Source: Actinomycetes bacterium (GTDB lineage Bacteria > Actinomycetota > Acidimicrobiia > Acidimicrobiales > Ilumatobacteraceae). From it: a DNA stretch of 64,000 nucleotides. Where the stretch lies: NCBI GenBank assembly GCA_025356335.1, contig JANXUF010000033.1:62001-126000 (forward strand). The letters are read 5' to 3'. The stretch's first letter is position 1, and every line of letters begins with the position of its first letter. A program made the position numbers and the translations under genes. Under the pieces are notes generated by a model. That model saw nothing but the letters and a program-made list of their open reading frames with translations, ran no database searches and had not been told where the DNA came from. Of this stretch, positions 29,663-39,799 are shown in pieces.

Positions 29663-30421
29663 TCAAACGCGTTGTGGGACCACCTGCGCAGGGTGTCCGT
29701 CGACAACGGCGTCGGCGGGAACGTCAACACTACGGCGGATGTAGGCCAATGCCTGTAGACCGGCGACGGACGTCAGGATGCCGGCGTCCGCACCGCCGAC
29801 GGTGACCGTCGATCCGACCGCGGCGGGGGCGGTCAGCACGATCCGTTCGAGGTGGTGAGGAGCATGGTTGCCGCGGCTGTCGACGCGGGCGACGAGTTCC
29901 TGGCCGGTGTAGCACCCCTTCTTGAAGTTGGCTGCGAGTTCGACGAGTCCGGTCTCGGCCGGGATGATGCCTTCCGTCAGCTCCCCGATCCCCGGCCACC
30001 CTGCGCCGACGCGGGCCAACTCGGCGTCCGTCTCCGAGCCTTCGTGAGCTGATTCGGCGACGAGGTGCGCGCCCTGCCCCCACCATCCGGCCAGCGACCG
30101 GCCGGTTGCTGCTGCGTCGGGGGCAACGTCGACGAACAGGCTGTCGCGTGTCAGCGTTGCCTTCGTCCTGATGAGGAATCGGCGAAGGCGTGCCTCGACA
30201 GCGTCACCCTGGCCAGGCTCGATATCGAGCCGGAAGGTGTCTGCTTCCAGGTGTTGGACGCGCAGCACGAACCCGAGCTTGCCGCTCGGCTCGAGCAGGA
30301 AGCTCCATGCCGAATCACCGACCGCCAGACCGAGCACATCCTGGGACAGCTGACCCTGGAGATACTTTCCTGCGTCCGGCCCGATCACGTCCACGACATC
30401 TCTGCGTCGAATTGCGCTCAT
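29663..30421 (-). CDS. ygfZ: Folate-binding YgfZ/GcvT-like protein
   Basis: YLQGQLSQDV...NFKKGCYTGQELVARVDSRG; start ATG 30421 overlaps the trpE stop. Confidence 0.9.
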   Translation of the reverse strand: MSAIRRRDVVDVIGPDAGKYLQGQLSQDVLGLAVGDSAWSFLLEPSGKLGFVLRVQHLEADTFRLDIEPGQGDAVEARLRRFLIRTKATLTRDSLFVDVAPDAAATGRSLAGWWGQGAHLVAESAHEGSETDAELARVGAGWPGIGELTEGIIPAETGLVELAANFKKGCYTGQELVARVDSRGNHAPHHLERIVLTAPAAVGSTVTVGGADAGILTSVAGLQALAYIRRSVDVPADAVVDGHPAQVVPQRV

Positions 30422-31992
30422 GCAACCGTTCCTCCCGCCGACCGGGTGGCCGTCATCGTCCTCGCCGCAGGGATCGCTGCGAGCAGCGCCGCCGCCTTGT
30501 TGCGGCATTCCAGGTCTTCGTCGTCCGGAATCGAGTCGGCGACGATGCCGGCCCCCGCTTGTAGGTAGGCCTCGCCGGTCGGGCCGACGAACATCGTGCG
30601 AATGGCGATCGCCGTGTCGAGGTTGCCGGCGAAATCGACGTAGCCGACGACACCGGCGTACGGACCCCGCTTGCACGGTTCGAGGGCGTCGATGATCTCC
30701 ATCGCCCTGACCTTCGGCGCGCCGCTGACCGTTCCGGCGGGGAGCGTCGCTCGTAGTACGTCGATCGGCCCGAGCCCGTCGACGAGCGTGCCGGTGACCT
30801 GCGACGTCAAGTGCATCACATGGCTGTACTTCTCCAACGTCATCAGTTCGTCGACCGTGACGGTGCCGAATTCGGCGACCCGACCGACGTCGTTGCGAGC
30901 GAGGTCGACGAGCATGATGTGCTCGGCGACCTCCTTCGGGTTCTCCATCAACTCCCCCGCCATACGCCGATCGTCTTCGTCGTTGCGTCCGCGGCGACGG
31001 GTGCCGGCGATCGGGCGGGAAACGACCTGACCGTCGATCAGCTGCACCATCGGTTCTGGCGACGACCCGACGATGGTGATCTCGGGGTGGCGCACGAAGT
31101 ACATGTATGGACTCGGGTTGATCTGACGGAGGACGCGATAGACGTCGAACGGGTCGGCTTCGAGCGTCAGGTCGTAGCGCTGGGCGAGCACGACCTGGAA
31201 GATGTCGCCGGCACGGATGTGCTCTTTGGCGACCTCGACAGCCTGCTGGTACATGCCGTTGGGCATCGACGATTTGATCGACGGCAGATCCTCGCCGGCG
31301 ACGGGCGGCTGGACGGCACTGTAGGCAAGCGGTCGGCTGAGGTCGAGGACCGCTCGACTGACGCGTGCGACAGCCTCGGCATAGGCATCGTCGAGGGTAC
31401 CGCTGTCGAGGCCGAGTACCGGCGTGCTCTCGATCAGGTACACGCGTTGGCGCCAATGATCGAACGCCGCCAGCGAACCGATGACGCTCATCACGGCGTC
31501 GGGAAAGTGGCGATCGTCGCCCGGCACGTCCGGCAGTTTCTCGACCTCGCGGATCACGTCGTACCCGAGGTACCCCATCACCCCACCCTGTAACGGTGGC
31601 AACTCGGCGAGGTGCGGTGCACGATACTCGCCGGTCAATGCGTCGAGCGCTGCCAGCATCCCTCGATCCAGCGGCACGGACGCAGGGATCTGCCCATCGA
31701 CTTCGATCAACCCGTCGCGGAGCACCAACGTCGCCAGAGGATTGCGGCCGACGAAGGAAAACCGACTCCAGCGTTCGCCGTGTTCCACCGATTCGAGCAG
31801 GAATCCACGCCCGTCACCGACGAGTTTGGCGTAGGCGGCGACAGGCGTTTCGAGGTCGGCGAGCAGCTCAGTCCAGACCGGAACGACGGTGTGATCGTTG
31901 GCCAGGGCGCGAAATTCGGCGAGGCTCGGTTTGATCCTCAACCCGTTCGGCCCGACACCGCCAACGACGGGCTCGGAGACGCTCACAGTCAT
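30418..31992 (-). CDS. trpE: Anthranilate synthase component I
   Basis: Chorismate-binding domain: [51 protein letters not shown]. Confidence 0.95.
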   Translation of the reverse strand: MTVSVSEPVVGGVGPNGLRIKPSLAEFRALANDHTVVPVWTELLADLETPVAAYAKLVGDGRGFLLESVEHGERWSRFSFVGRNPLATLVLRDGLIEVDGQIPASVPLDRGMLAALDALTGEYRAPHLAELPPLQGGVMGYLGYDVIREVEKLPDVPGDDRHFPDAVMSVIGSLAAFDHWRQRVYLIESTPVLGLDSGTLDDAYAEAVARVSRAVLDLSRPLAYSAVQPPVAGEDLPSIKSSMPNGMYQQAVEVAKEHIRAGDIFQVVLAQRYDLTLEADPFDVYRVLRQINPSPYMYFVRHPEITIVGSSPEPMVQLIDGQVVSRPIAGTRRRGRNDEDDRRMAGELMENPKEVAEHIMLVDLARNDVGRVAEFGTVTVDELMTLEKYSHVMHLTSQVTGTLVDGLGPIDVLRATLPAGTVSGAPKVRAMEIIDALEPCKRGPYAGVVGYVDFAGNLDTAIAIRTMFVGPTGEAYLQAGAGIVADSIPDDEDLECRNKAAALLAAIPAARTMTATRSAGGTVA

Positions 31993-32351
31993 ACGCCTGC
32001 GCCGAAACTGCGGAAGAAGCACGAGTAGTTGCCGGTGTGACAAGCGCCATTGCCCTCCTGCTCGACCTTGAACAGCAGCGTGTCGCCATCGCAGTCGTAG
32101 AACGCCTGGCGAACGAACTGGCGGTCGCCACTGGTCTCACCCTTGCGCCACACTTCCTTGCGGCTGCGGCTCCAGTAGACCATCCGTCCCTCGGCAAGGG
32201 TCAGACGGAGCGTCTCCGCGTTCATCCACGCCATCATCAGGACCTCGCCCGTCGCCAGGTCCTGGGCGATCGCCGGCACGAGCCCGCGGTCGTTGTAGAC
32301 CACCGTGGCGAGCTCGTCGTCGGATACCTGGATCGGAGTAGCTGTCGGCAC
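31989..32351 (-). CDS. hisI: Phosphoribosyl-AMP cyclohydrolase
   Basis: [39 protein letters not shown]...[22 protein letters not shown]. Confidence 0.97.
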   Translation of the reverse strand: MPTATPIQVSDDELATVVYNDRGLVPAIAQDLATGEVLMMAWMNAETLRLTLAEGRMVYWSRSRKEVWRKGETSGDRQFVRQAFYDCDGDTLLFKVEQEGNGACHTGNYSCFFRSFGAGV

Positions 32352-32445
32352 GGGGTCAATCCTACGCCGACCGATCCGTGCGCTCCCGGGAGTTCTTCGG
32401 CGTTGCGCGTGCTGGCGCCTCCGACGGAGTTCTTCGGCCCGTTTG

Positions 32446-32461
32446 CCGCCAGATCTGGCGG
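32446..32461. repeat. Perfect 16-bp palindrome between hisF and hisI
   Basis: CCGCCAGATCTGGCGG; also a 12-bp direct repeat GGAGTTCTTCGG at 32389 and 32426. Confidence 0.9.
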
Positions 32462-32471
32462 GCAGGTGGAC

Positions 32472-33245
32472 TCAGTTCTCGTTGGTGCGGACGTTGATGC
32501 CGGCGGCGCTGATCACCGCTTTGGCCTCGGCAATCGTGTGCTCTCCGAAATGGAAGATCGAGGCCGCGAGCACGGCGTCGGCGCCGCCGATGGTGATGCC
32601 GTCTGCGAGGTCCTGTAACGAGCCGACCCCGCCACTGGCGATGACCGGCACGGTGACAGCGTCGGTCACCGCTCTCGTCAGTTCGTTGTCGAAGCCCTGG
32701 CGCGTGCCGTCGCGATCCATCGAGGTCAGCAGGATCTCGCCCGCTCCGAGCGCGACGGCACGTATCGACCACTCGACGGCATCGGTACCTGTCGGCGTTC
32801 GGCCGCCGTGCAAGAAGACTTCCCAACCGGGTTCGCCGTTCGTTCGTCGTCGCCCATCGATGGCGCAGACGACGCACTGGTTGCCGAACTCGGTGGCGAT
32901 CTCGGTGATCAGTTCCGGCCGCTCGAACGCCGCCGTGTTGACACTGACCTTGTCGGCTCCGGCGCGCAGCATGCGCCTGGCGTCGTCGACACTGCGGATG
33001 CCGCCGCCGACGGTGAACGGGATGAACACCTGATCGGCGACGTGGGCGACCATCTCGACCATCGTCTCGCGGCCATCGGAACTGGCGGTGATGTCGAGGA
33101 AGACAAGTTCGTCGGCGCCCTCTGCGTCGTACCGTGCCGCCAACTCGACAGGGTCGCCGGCATCACGCAACCCGACGAAGTTGACACCCTTGACGACGCG
33201 GCCGTTCGTGACGTCGAGGCAGGGAATCACTCTGGCGACACGCAT
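32472..33245 (-). CDS. hisF: Imidazole glycerol phosphate synthase subunit HisF
   Basis: [32 protein letters not shown]. Confidence 0.97.
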   Translation of the reverse strand: MRVARVIPCLDVTNGRVVKGVNFVGLRDAGDPVELAARYDAEGADELVFLDITASSDGRETMVEMVAHVADQVFIPFTVGGGIRSVDDARRMLRAGADKVSVNTAAFERPELITEIATEFGNQCVVCAIDGRRRTNGEPGWEVFLHGGRTPTGTDAVEWSIRAVALGAGEILLTSMDRDGTRQGFDNELTRAVTDAVTVPVIASGGVGSLQDLADGITIGGADAVLAASIFHFGEHTIAEAKAVISAAGINVRTNEN

Positions 33246-33303
33246 CGGACCATCCTACGGTTGGGCTCGATCGACCTCTCGGGGCCGAACTCCCGAGACC
33301 GTG

Positions 33304-33350
33304 CCGAGTCACGGAATGTCGCACGACGTGCGACATCCGATGACTCGGGA
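33304..33350. repeat. 47-bp imperfect palindrome, copy A
   Basis: CCGAGTCACGGAATGTCGCAC-GAC-GTGCGACATCCGATGACTCGGGA; near-perfect ~20-bp arms. Confidence 0.92.
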
Positions 33351-33438
33351 ACGACAACGACGCTGTGTCTCGTTGCCGCCCAGGTGAAAACCAACTCGAG
33401 TTGGGCGATCTCGATAGCGGGCGAACGCGGATACCGTT

Positions 33439-33768
33439 GTGTCCGTGAGCAGCCAGGCGAAACTCCCGATCAAGATGCTGAACGATCGTCTGCTGGTGAA
33501 GATTTCCAAGGAGGACGGCGAGCGACGTTCCTCCGGCGGCATCGTCATCCCCGCCACCGCACAGGTTGCCAAGCGGCTCGTCTGGGCGGAGGTCGTGGCC
33601 CTCGGGCAGAACGTCCGCGCTGCCGAAGCGGGCGACAACGTGCTGTTCAGCCCCGATGACCGCTTCGAGGTCGAGGTCCAGGGTGAGGACTACATCATGT
33701 TGCGTGAACGCGACCTCCACGCAGTCGCCGCCAGCCGCATCGAGGGTTCGACCGGGCTGTACCTGTAA
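33439..33768 (+). CDS. groES: GroES co-chaperonin (orphan, no groEL in window)
   Basis: IKMLNDRLLVKISKEDGERRSSGGIVIPATA...EDYIMLRERDLHAV. Confidence 0.88.
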   Translation: MSVSSQAKLPIKMLNDRLLVKISKEDGERRSSGGIVIPATAQVAKRLVWAEVVALGQNVRAAEAGDNVLFSPDDRFEVEVQGEDYIMLRERDLHAVAASRIEGSTGLYL

Positions 33769-33820
33769 CGCGCCTGTTCGAAGCCGAACGAGATCTCGAT
33801 CCTCAGCTGGGAGTCGAGGG

Positions 33821-34603
33821 TTACAGCCCAGTTGCGGATCGTCCGGCAAGCGCCTGCAACGCCTCGGCCACCGTGAAACGCTGTTCGTACAGTGCCTTGC
33901 CGACGATCACCCCGCCGATGCCGCCAAGCGATCCGAGCGTGCGTATGTCATCGAGGGTCGAAACTCCCCCACTGGCGATCACCGGAATCGGTGAATCCAA
34001 TCCGGCCTGACGCAACCCGTCGACGTCGGGACCGACGAGCATGCCGTCCCTGCTGATGTCGGTGATCACGAACGCCGCAGCGGCCGGGAATCGTCGGAGG
34101 GCATCGACCAGCTGCACGCCTGACGATTCCGTCCATCCGCTGACTGCGAGATCCCCCGCTCGATGGTCGAGACCGACGGCAACGGCAACGAGCGCCGCGA
34201 CGTCATCGACGATGGACGGATTCCGAACCGCTGCTGACCCCATGACGACTCGGCCGACGCCGAGGCCGGCCAACTCAGCGGCGTCTTCGACCGTTCGGAC
34301 GCCGCCGCCGGCCTGCACGACAGCCTGGCCCGCCACTGCGGCGGCGATCGTGGCGACGACGGGCCGATTGACCGGATTGCCGTCGCGTGCAGCGTCGAGG
34401 TCGACGACATGGATCCACGTTGCACCGGATGCTGCGAAGCCGCAGGCAATCGCCACCGGGTCGTCGCCGTAGATCTGTTCGCGGCGGTAGTCACCCTGCG
34501 CTAGGCGGACGGCACGGCCACCACGCAGGTCGATCGCCGGGAACAGCTCGACTGCGCCCGACACCGCGCGCCCGCTCCGAGACGCCGGCGTCGAATCAGC
34601 CAT
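33821..34603 (-). CDS. hisA: Phosphoribosylformimino-5-aminoimidazole carboxamide ribotide isomerase
   Basis: LFPAIDLRGGRAVRLAQGDY; in his cluster. A PriA (HisA/TrpF) role is possible in actinobacteria. Confidence 0.93.
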   Translation of the reverse strand: MADSTPASRSGRAVSGAVELFPAIDLRGGRAVRLAQGDYRREQIYGDDPVAIACGFAASGATWIHVVDLDAARDGNPVNRPVVATIAAAVAGQAVVQAGGGVRTVEDAAELAGLGVGRVVMGSAAVRNPSIVDDVAALVAVAVGLDHRAGDLAVSGWTESSGVQLVDALRRFPAAAAFVITDISRDGMLVGPDVDGLRQAGLDSPIPVIASGGVSTLDDIRTLGSLGGIGGVIVGKALYEQRFTVAEALQALAGRSATGL

Positions 34604-35267
34604 CTGTGTTCACCAGCCGGGATACGCCGACGAAGTTGGTCAACAACTGCAGTCCGGCAGCTGCCGATTTCTCCGGATGGAACTGCGTCGCGAAGACAGA
34701 ACCACGCCGGAACGCCGCATTCAACGTCGATCCGTATTCGACCGTCGCAGCGATGTCAGCGGGATCCTCCGGCACGCCGTGCAGCGAATGCACGAAGTAC
34801 AGCCACGGCGAACTGCCGAGACCTGCGAACATCGGGTCGCCACGGTGTGCGTCGCCGATCGACAGCTGATTCCACTGCATCTGCGGGCGCTTGACACCTG
34901 CTGGTATCCATCGGATCGCGCCCGGAATGATGCCGAGTCCCGGCTCGGACGGCGCTTCCTCGCTCATCCCGAAGAGCATCTGCATCCCGACGCAGATGCC
35001 GAGGAATGGACGGCCGTCGCCGGCTGCGCCAACGGCGAGATCGGCAAGACCCGCAGCATGGAGCGACCGCATACATGCACCGAAGTTCCCGACGCCGGGC
35101 AGCACGACGGAATCAGCGGCGGCGATCAGACCCGGATCGTTCGTCAATCTGGCGTCAGCGCCACAATGCTCCAACGCCCGCTCCGCCGATCGCAGATTTC
35201 CGATGCCATAGTCGAGGACGGCAACCAGCGGGCGTCGATCCGGCCGTGCCTGGAGGGTCTCGGTCAC
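34596..35267 (-). CDS. hisH: Imidazole glycerol phosphate synthase subunit HisH
   Basis: DYGIGNLRSAERALEHCG...PFLGICVGMQMLF...ATQFHPEKS. Confidence 0.96.
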   Translation of the reverse strand: MTETLQARPDRRPLVAVLDYGIGNLRSAERALEHCGADARLTNDPGLIAAADSVVLPGVGNFGACMRSLHAAGLADLAVGAAGDGRPFLGICVGMQMLFGMSEEAPSEPGLGIIPGAIRWIPAGVKRPQMQWNQLSIGDAHRGDPMFAGLGSSPWLYFVHSLHGVPEDPADIAATVEYGSTLNAAFRRGSVFATQFHPEKSAAAGLQLLTNFVGVSRLVNTDG

Positions 35268-35866
35268 AGCACGCCCTTGGTGGAGGGGATGGAATCGTTC
35301 TCGACCCTGACTGCATCACGAAGTGCACGCGCCACGCCCTTGAAGGTCGCTTCGATGATGTGATGGACGTTCGTCCCGCGGACGAGCGAGACATGCAGTG
35401 TGATCGCCGCTGCGGTTGCGAACGATGCAACGGCGTGCTCGGCCAACGACGGATCGAACGCCGGGCTGCCGAGCGGGATCGCCTCCGGCAGCTTCACATC
35501 CCAGACGACATAGGGACGGCCGGAGAGATCGAGGGCAACATCGACGAGCGCTTCGTCGAGCGGATACCGGCCGCTGGCGAACCGACGGACGCCCGCTTTC
35601 GATCCGAGTGCCTCGCGGAACGCTTCGCCGAGGACGATGGCGACGTCTTCGACCGTGTGATGGGTGTCGATCTGCAGATCGCCGACGGCTTTGATCGTCA
35701 AGTCGAACCCGCCGTGACGGCCGAGCTGGTCCAGCATGTGGTCGTAGAAGGGAATGCCGGTCGAGATGTCGGTGACACCCGATCCATCGAGATCGATCGA
35801 CAGTTCGATCGACGTTTCCTTCGTTGCTCGTGAGCGGGTGGCAACCCGCTGCCTGCCTGTATTCAT
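35264..35866 (-). CDS. hisB: Imidazoleglycerol-phosphate dehydratase
   Basis: RATKETSIELSIDLDGSGVTDISTGIPFYDHMLDQLGRHGGFDL. Confidence 0.96.
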   Translation of the reverse strand: MNTGRQRVATRSRATKETSIELSIDLDGSGVTDISTGIPFYDHMLDQLGRHGGFDLTIKAVGDLQIDTHHTVEDVAIVLGEAFREALGSKAGVRRFASGRYPLDEALVDVALDLSGRPYVVWDVKLPEAIPLGSPAFDPSLAEHAVASFATAAAITLHVSLVRGTNVHHIIEATFKGVARALRDAVRVENDSIPSTKGVL

Positions 35867-36924
35867 GACGAGAGTATCGCCTGTAGCGCCGCGAGGAACT
35901 CGTCGTTTTCGTCGTGCGTTCCGACGGTGACTCGCAGGCACCCTTCGAGCCGTGGCCAGCCGGAGCAGTCACGGATCAGGATGCTGCGGTCGACGAGTTG
36001 CCGCCAGACGTCATGGCCTTCGATCGTGAGCGGGCGGAAGAGGATGAAGTTGGCACCGCTCGGCCAGACCTGTACCGGCAGCGCAGTCAGCGCGGCGGCG
36101 ATGCGTTCGCGCTCGCCGACGATCTGCCTGACTCGTTCGTCCATCTCGTCGGTGAACCGCAGCGCCAGGCGACCGGCGTGCTGCTTGGCGGTATCGAGGT
36201 GATACGGCAGCACGACCTTCTCGAGTTCCGACACCAACCACGACGGGCCGACGAGATAGCCGAGGCGCGCCGCCGCCATCGACCATGTCTTGGAAAACGT
36301 TCTGGTGACGACCAACGGCAGTTCCTCGTCCAGCAGCTCGAGCGCCGACCAGTCGGCGAATTGCCCGTACGCCTCATCGACGACGACCAGCCCTGGTGCC
36401 CGATCGAGGAGGTGATGAACGTTCTCCGCCGGCTCGACCATGCCGGTGGGATTGTTGGGCGAGCAGAGGAACGTGATCACCGGCTGAGCGCTGTCGATGA
36501 CCCGGTCGACCTCCGCCAGATCGAGCCTGAAGTCATCGGCACGCTCTCCCTCGACCACGGTCGCTCCGCTGATCCTGGCGAGATGACCGTGGAGCTGATA
36601 GGTCGGCTCGAAGGTCGCGACGGTGCGACCGGCCCCCGCGAATGTCAGGAGCAACGTCTGCAGCACCTCGTTCGAGCCGTTGGCCACGAACACCTGTGAC
36701 TCGTCGACGTGATGTGATTCGCCGATCGCCTGGCGCAGCGCCGTTGCCGCCCTGTCAGGGTATCGATGCCATTCGATGCGGGAGATCTCACCGGCGTAGG
36801 CGTCGCGCCATGCGTCCGGCGGCGCTGCAGGTGACTCGTTGGTGTTCAGCCTGACCCTGACGGACACCTGGGCAGAGTGGTAGCCCTCCATCGCTCGGAG
36901 GTCGTCACGAATCGGGATGCGCAC
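35863..36924 (-). CDS. hisC: Histidinol-phosphate aminotransferase
   Basis: VRLNTNESPAAPP...FLCSPNNPTG...FSKTWSMAAARLGYLVG; start GTG 36924. Confidence 0.93.
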   Translation of the reverse strand: MRIPIRDDLRAMEGYHSAQVSVRVRLNTNESPAAPPDAWRDAYAGEISRIEWHRYPDRAATALRQAIGESHHVDESQVFVANGSNEVLQTLLLTFAGAGRTVATFEPTYQLHGHLARISGATVVEGERADDFRLDLAEVDRVIDSAQPVITFLCSPNNPTGMVEPAENVHHLLDRAPGLVVVDEAYGQFADWSALELLDEELPLVVTRTFSKTWSMAAARLGYLVGPSWLVSELEKVVLPYHLDTAKQHAGRLALRFTDEMDERVRQIVGERERIAAALTALPVQVWPSGANFILFRPLTIEGHDVWRQLVDRSILIRDCSGWPRLEGCLRVTVGTHDENDEFLAALQAILSS

Positions 36925-37053
36925 GGGACCGAGACTATGCGGGCGATCTCGGATTCCGAGCGTGCATCGACCGGCGATATCGGCCCCGCCGTCCGATGCA
37001 CGTGTTTGCCACGGCCCGTGCCGTTCTCCGTGACTGGCCGCCAGACTGAGCCG

Positions 37054-37257
37054 ATGTCGCAGACACTGACCGCCGAACTCGCATCGCTCAGCATCGCCTC
37101 CGACACATTGCGCGACCGGGTCGGTGCCTTGACCGGCAACCTCTCCGGAGCGAATCACGAGCACATCGTGCTGGTGCTCTACGAGGTCGAGCGGGCGCTG
37201 TTGTCGGCCAGCCGCCAACTGGCACGCGCCGAGCGATTGTCACGCACGGTGCGCTAG
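37054..37257 (+). CDS. Small hypothetical protein
   Basis: 67-aa ORF MSQTLTAELASLSIASDTLRDRVGALTGNLSGANHEHIVLVLYEVERALLSASRQ, helical and plausible. Confidence 0.4.
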   Translation: MSQTLTAELASLSIASDTLRDRVGALTGNLSGANHEHIVLVLYEVERALLSASRQLARAERLSRTVR

Positions 37258-37309
37258 TGGGCCCGGTCGAGCCGGATCGACCGCATCATCGGTCCGCCGT
37301 CCCCGGTCG

Positions 37310-37417
37310 GCCGTGACGGTGGGAGACGGCTCCCCGAGGGAAGCCGTCTCACCGTAGCGAAGCCAGGCGGCGGTCCCGGCATTCGCCCGCAAACCAGGTG
37401 GCGGGAACCTGGTTGGT
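37310..37417 (-). ncRNA. Candidate small structured RNA
   Basis: Minus-strand promoter TTGCGT-N16-TATAGT (37451-37424), hairpin AACCAGGT-7 nt-ACCTGGTT (37392-37414) at the predicted start, and a strong terminal hairpin (37316-37355). Confidence 0.45.
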
Positions 37418-37443
37418 GAAATCACTATACACCGCCGGAGAAT

Positions 37444-38154
37444 TCACGCAACTACAACGTGACGAGGTGGCCGACGCCGCTCCGGCCGCGTCGGCAACTG
37501 CGATGAGGGACACAACGGTTCGAGCAGGCATTCGGCGCACAACGGCTTCTTGGCGGCACAGATCCTTCGACCGTGAAGGATCAGCCGCAGACTGAAATCG
37601 CCCCATTCGGCTTTCGGGAGCAGCGTGCCGAGTTCCGTCTCGACCTTGACGGCGTCCTCCTCGACCGTCAGCCCGAGACGGCGCGAGAGCCGCCCGACAT
37701 GGGTGTCGACCGGGAGTCCCGGCAGGCGGAAGGCGACCGAACGAACGACATTGGCGGTCTTGCGTCCGACACCGGGCAGTGTCACGAGATCCTCGAGCGC
37801 CGTCGGCACGTCGCCGTCGAACCGCTCGAGCAGCGCCTGCGCCATGCCGATGACGCTGCGGGTCTTGGCCTGATAGAAGCCCGTCGAGCGAATGATCTCC
37901 TCGACCTCGCCGGGATCGGCACGTGCGAGCGAGATCGGATCGGGAAATCGCCCGAAGAGCCGCGGCGTCACCGTGTTGACGCGGACATCCGTGGTCTGTG
38001 CCGACAGGATCGTCGCTGTGAGCAACTCGAACGGATTGCGATGGTCCAGTTCGCAGAGCGCATCCGGATAGAGCTCCGCCAGGAGCGACGAGATCGCTCT
38101 CGCTCTTCCCTTCTGTGTTCGCGGCGTTCCGATCCGCTCAGGGTAACTGTCGAC
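37444..38154 (-). CDS. nth: Endonuclease III
   Basis: HhH motif LVTLPGVGRKTANVV, [4Fe-4S] cysteines CAAKKPLCAECLLEPLC; start uncertain. Confidence 0.92.
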   Translation of the reverse strand, partial: VDSYPERIGTPRTQKGRARAISSLLAELYPDALCELDHRNPFELLTATILSAQTTDVRVNTVTPRLFGRFPDPISLARADPGEVEEIIRSTGFYQAKTRSVIGMAQALLERFDGDVPTALEDLVTLPGVGRKTANVVRSVAFRLPGLPVDTHVGRLSRRLGLTVEEDAVKVETELGTLLPKAEWGDFSLRLILHGRRICAAKKPLCAECLLEPLCPSSQLPTRPERRRPPRHVVVA

Positions 38155-38190
38155 CGTCGGAACGAATCGGTCGGCGATACCGTCACTGCC

Positions 38191-39177
38191 GTGTGGCAGA
38201 TCAAGACGACGGATGAGCTCCCCGCTGAATCCGAGGTGCTCGATCGACTGGTCGGCGGCTCTCGGCGGTCGGACAACGGCACCGGCGACGACGGGATCAC
38301 CGGCGGCCCGACGGAGCCGCAACTCAACGACGAATTGATGGTCCAATTCCGTCATCGGGGTGGCGACGGATTTGTCGCCACCGTCGCCAAGGACGGCGCT
38401 GGTGCACTCGTCGGGTACGGCCAGGCGTCACGCTCGACGCATGGCTGGACGATCGGCGCGGTGATCGACCGCGGCGTGCAGCCGGCCGACCGCGAATCCA
38501 TCTCCACGGCGTTGTTCGGCAGTCTGTTCTCGGCGGTCGCCGGTTCCGGCGGCGGAGAGGTCACGTGGTGGGCACCGAGAGCCACGTCCGCAGACGAGGA
38601 CTTGGCACGAACATTCGGGATGACACCGGCTCGAACTCTGCTGGAGATGCGGTGTCCACTCCCGCTCGACGCGTCCGTCGTCGCCGGTGCCGAATCGTCC
38701 GCCACGCCGCCGTTCGTCACCCGGCCGTTCGTCCTCGGCCAGGACGACGATGCATGGCTCTCGGTCAACAATCGAGCCTTCGCCGGCCATCACGAGCAGG
38801 GCGGCTGGACGCTCGCCACGTTGCATACCCGGTTGTCCGAGCCGTGGTTCGCCGCCGAGGATCTGTTGCTCCACGAACTCGACGGCCGTCTCGCCGGTTT
38901 CTGCTGGATGAAGCTGCACACGCGTACGGGTTCCGACTCAGCACCGCTCGGCGAGATCTATGTGATCGGGGTCGATCCGGATTGTGCCGGCGTTGGCCTC
39001 GGCCGGTCGCTGGCAGTTGCCGGATACCGGCACATCACCGCTCGTGGGGCAGGAACGGCGATGCTCTACGTCGACGACGACAACGTCAAGGCAATCCACC
39101 TCTACGAATCACTCGGTCTGCGCGTCTCCCGTCGCGACGTGGCCTACGTGACGACGGTGCCAGGTCGATTCTCCTGA
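38191..39177 (+). CDS. mshD: Mycothiol synthase (GNAT)
   Basis: FAGHHEQGGWTLATLHTRLSEPWF...FCWMKLHT...GEIYVIGVDPDCAGVGLGRSLAVAGYRHITARG; start approximate. Confidence 0.88.
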   Translation: MWQIKTTDELPAESEVLDRLVGGSRRSDNGTGDDGITGGPTEPQLNDELMVQFRHRGGDGFVATVAKDGAGALVGYGQASRSTHGWTIGAVIDRGVQPADRESISTALFGSLFSAVAGSGGGEVTWWAPRATSADEDLARTFGMTPARTLLEMRCPLPLDASVVAGAESSATPPFVTRPFVLGQDDDAWLSVNNRAFAGHHEQGGWTLATLHTRLSEPWFAAEDLLLHELDGRLAGFCWMKLHTRTGSDSAPLGEIYVIGVDPDCAGVGLGRSLAVAGYRHITARGAGTAMLYVDDDNVKAIHLYESLGLRVSRRDVAYVTTVPGRFS

Positions 39178-39225
39178 TTGGTCGACGTCGCCGTCCAACG
39201 CAGAGTTCGCGCAGGGACGCCGGGC

Positions 39226-39723
39226 TCAGATCACGACGTGGCCGTACATCTCGCCGAGCGGATCGCTGATCAGTTCGAGGCGGGCGCCGTCGGGATCGAA
39301 GAAGTAGATCGAAGTCCCGTCGATGTGCGCGTAGTCGATCGAGGCAGCGTCGAGCTTGTCCTTGAGGAGTTGCCACCTCTCCGGTTCGACGGAGATGGCG
39401 AGGTGATGCAACCCTCCGAGCACCTCGGCGTAGGGCCCGAGATCGAGCCCAGGCATATCGAAGAAGGCGAGCGCGTTGCCGTTGCCGATGTCGAAGAAGA
39501 AGTGTGTCGAACCGGGATAGTCGCGGTTCTCGAACATGTCGGTGAGCGGGAACTCGAGGAGGTCCTGGTAAAAGCGGACCGTCGCCTCGACATCGGACGA
39601 CAGCAGCGCGACGTGATGGACGCCGCGCGCTGCAGGGACTGGTCGTTGGTCGTGCGGCAGCAGGTGCGCCGTCCGAATGCGATCTCGTTCAGCTGTGTAG
39701 TGCTCGCGCGAATTGGTCATCAT
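39226..39723 (-). CDS. VOC family protein
   Basis: GVHHVALLSSDVEATVRFYQDLLEFPL...GLHHLAISVE...YFFDPDGARLELI. Confidence 0.88.
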   Translation of the reverse strand: MMTNSREHYTAERDRIRTAHLLPHDQRPVPAARGVHHVALLSSDVEATVRFYQDLLEFPLTDMFENRDYPGSTHFFFDIGNGNALAFFDMPGLDLGPYAEVLGGLHHLAISVEPERWQLLKDKLDAASIDYAHIDGTSIYFFDPDGARLELISDPLGEMYGHVVI

Positions 39724-39799
39724 CGGTGTGGAGATTGTATCCGGATCCGAGTGCGCCTGACCAGGAGTCGATCGGCTCGATTGCTGCCACACTGCAGCG

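Noticed and set aside
29663-31456. 597-aa ORF as a single YgfZ fusion protein
   Set aside because: Upstream half is an alternative frame of trpE; true YgfZ start is ATG 30421
33246-33438. CIRCE or HAIR heat-shock operator upstream of groES
   Set aside because: Palindromes present do not match TTAGCACTC-N9-GAGTGCTAA or CTTGAGT-N7-ACTCAAG
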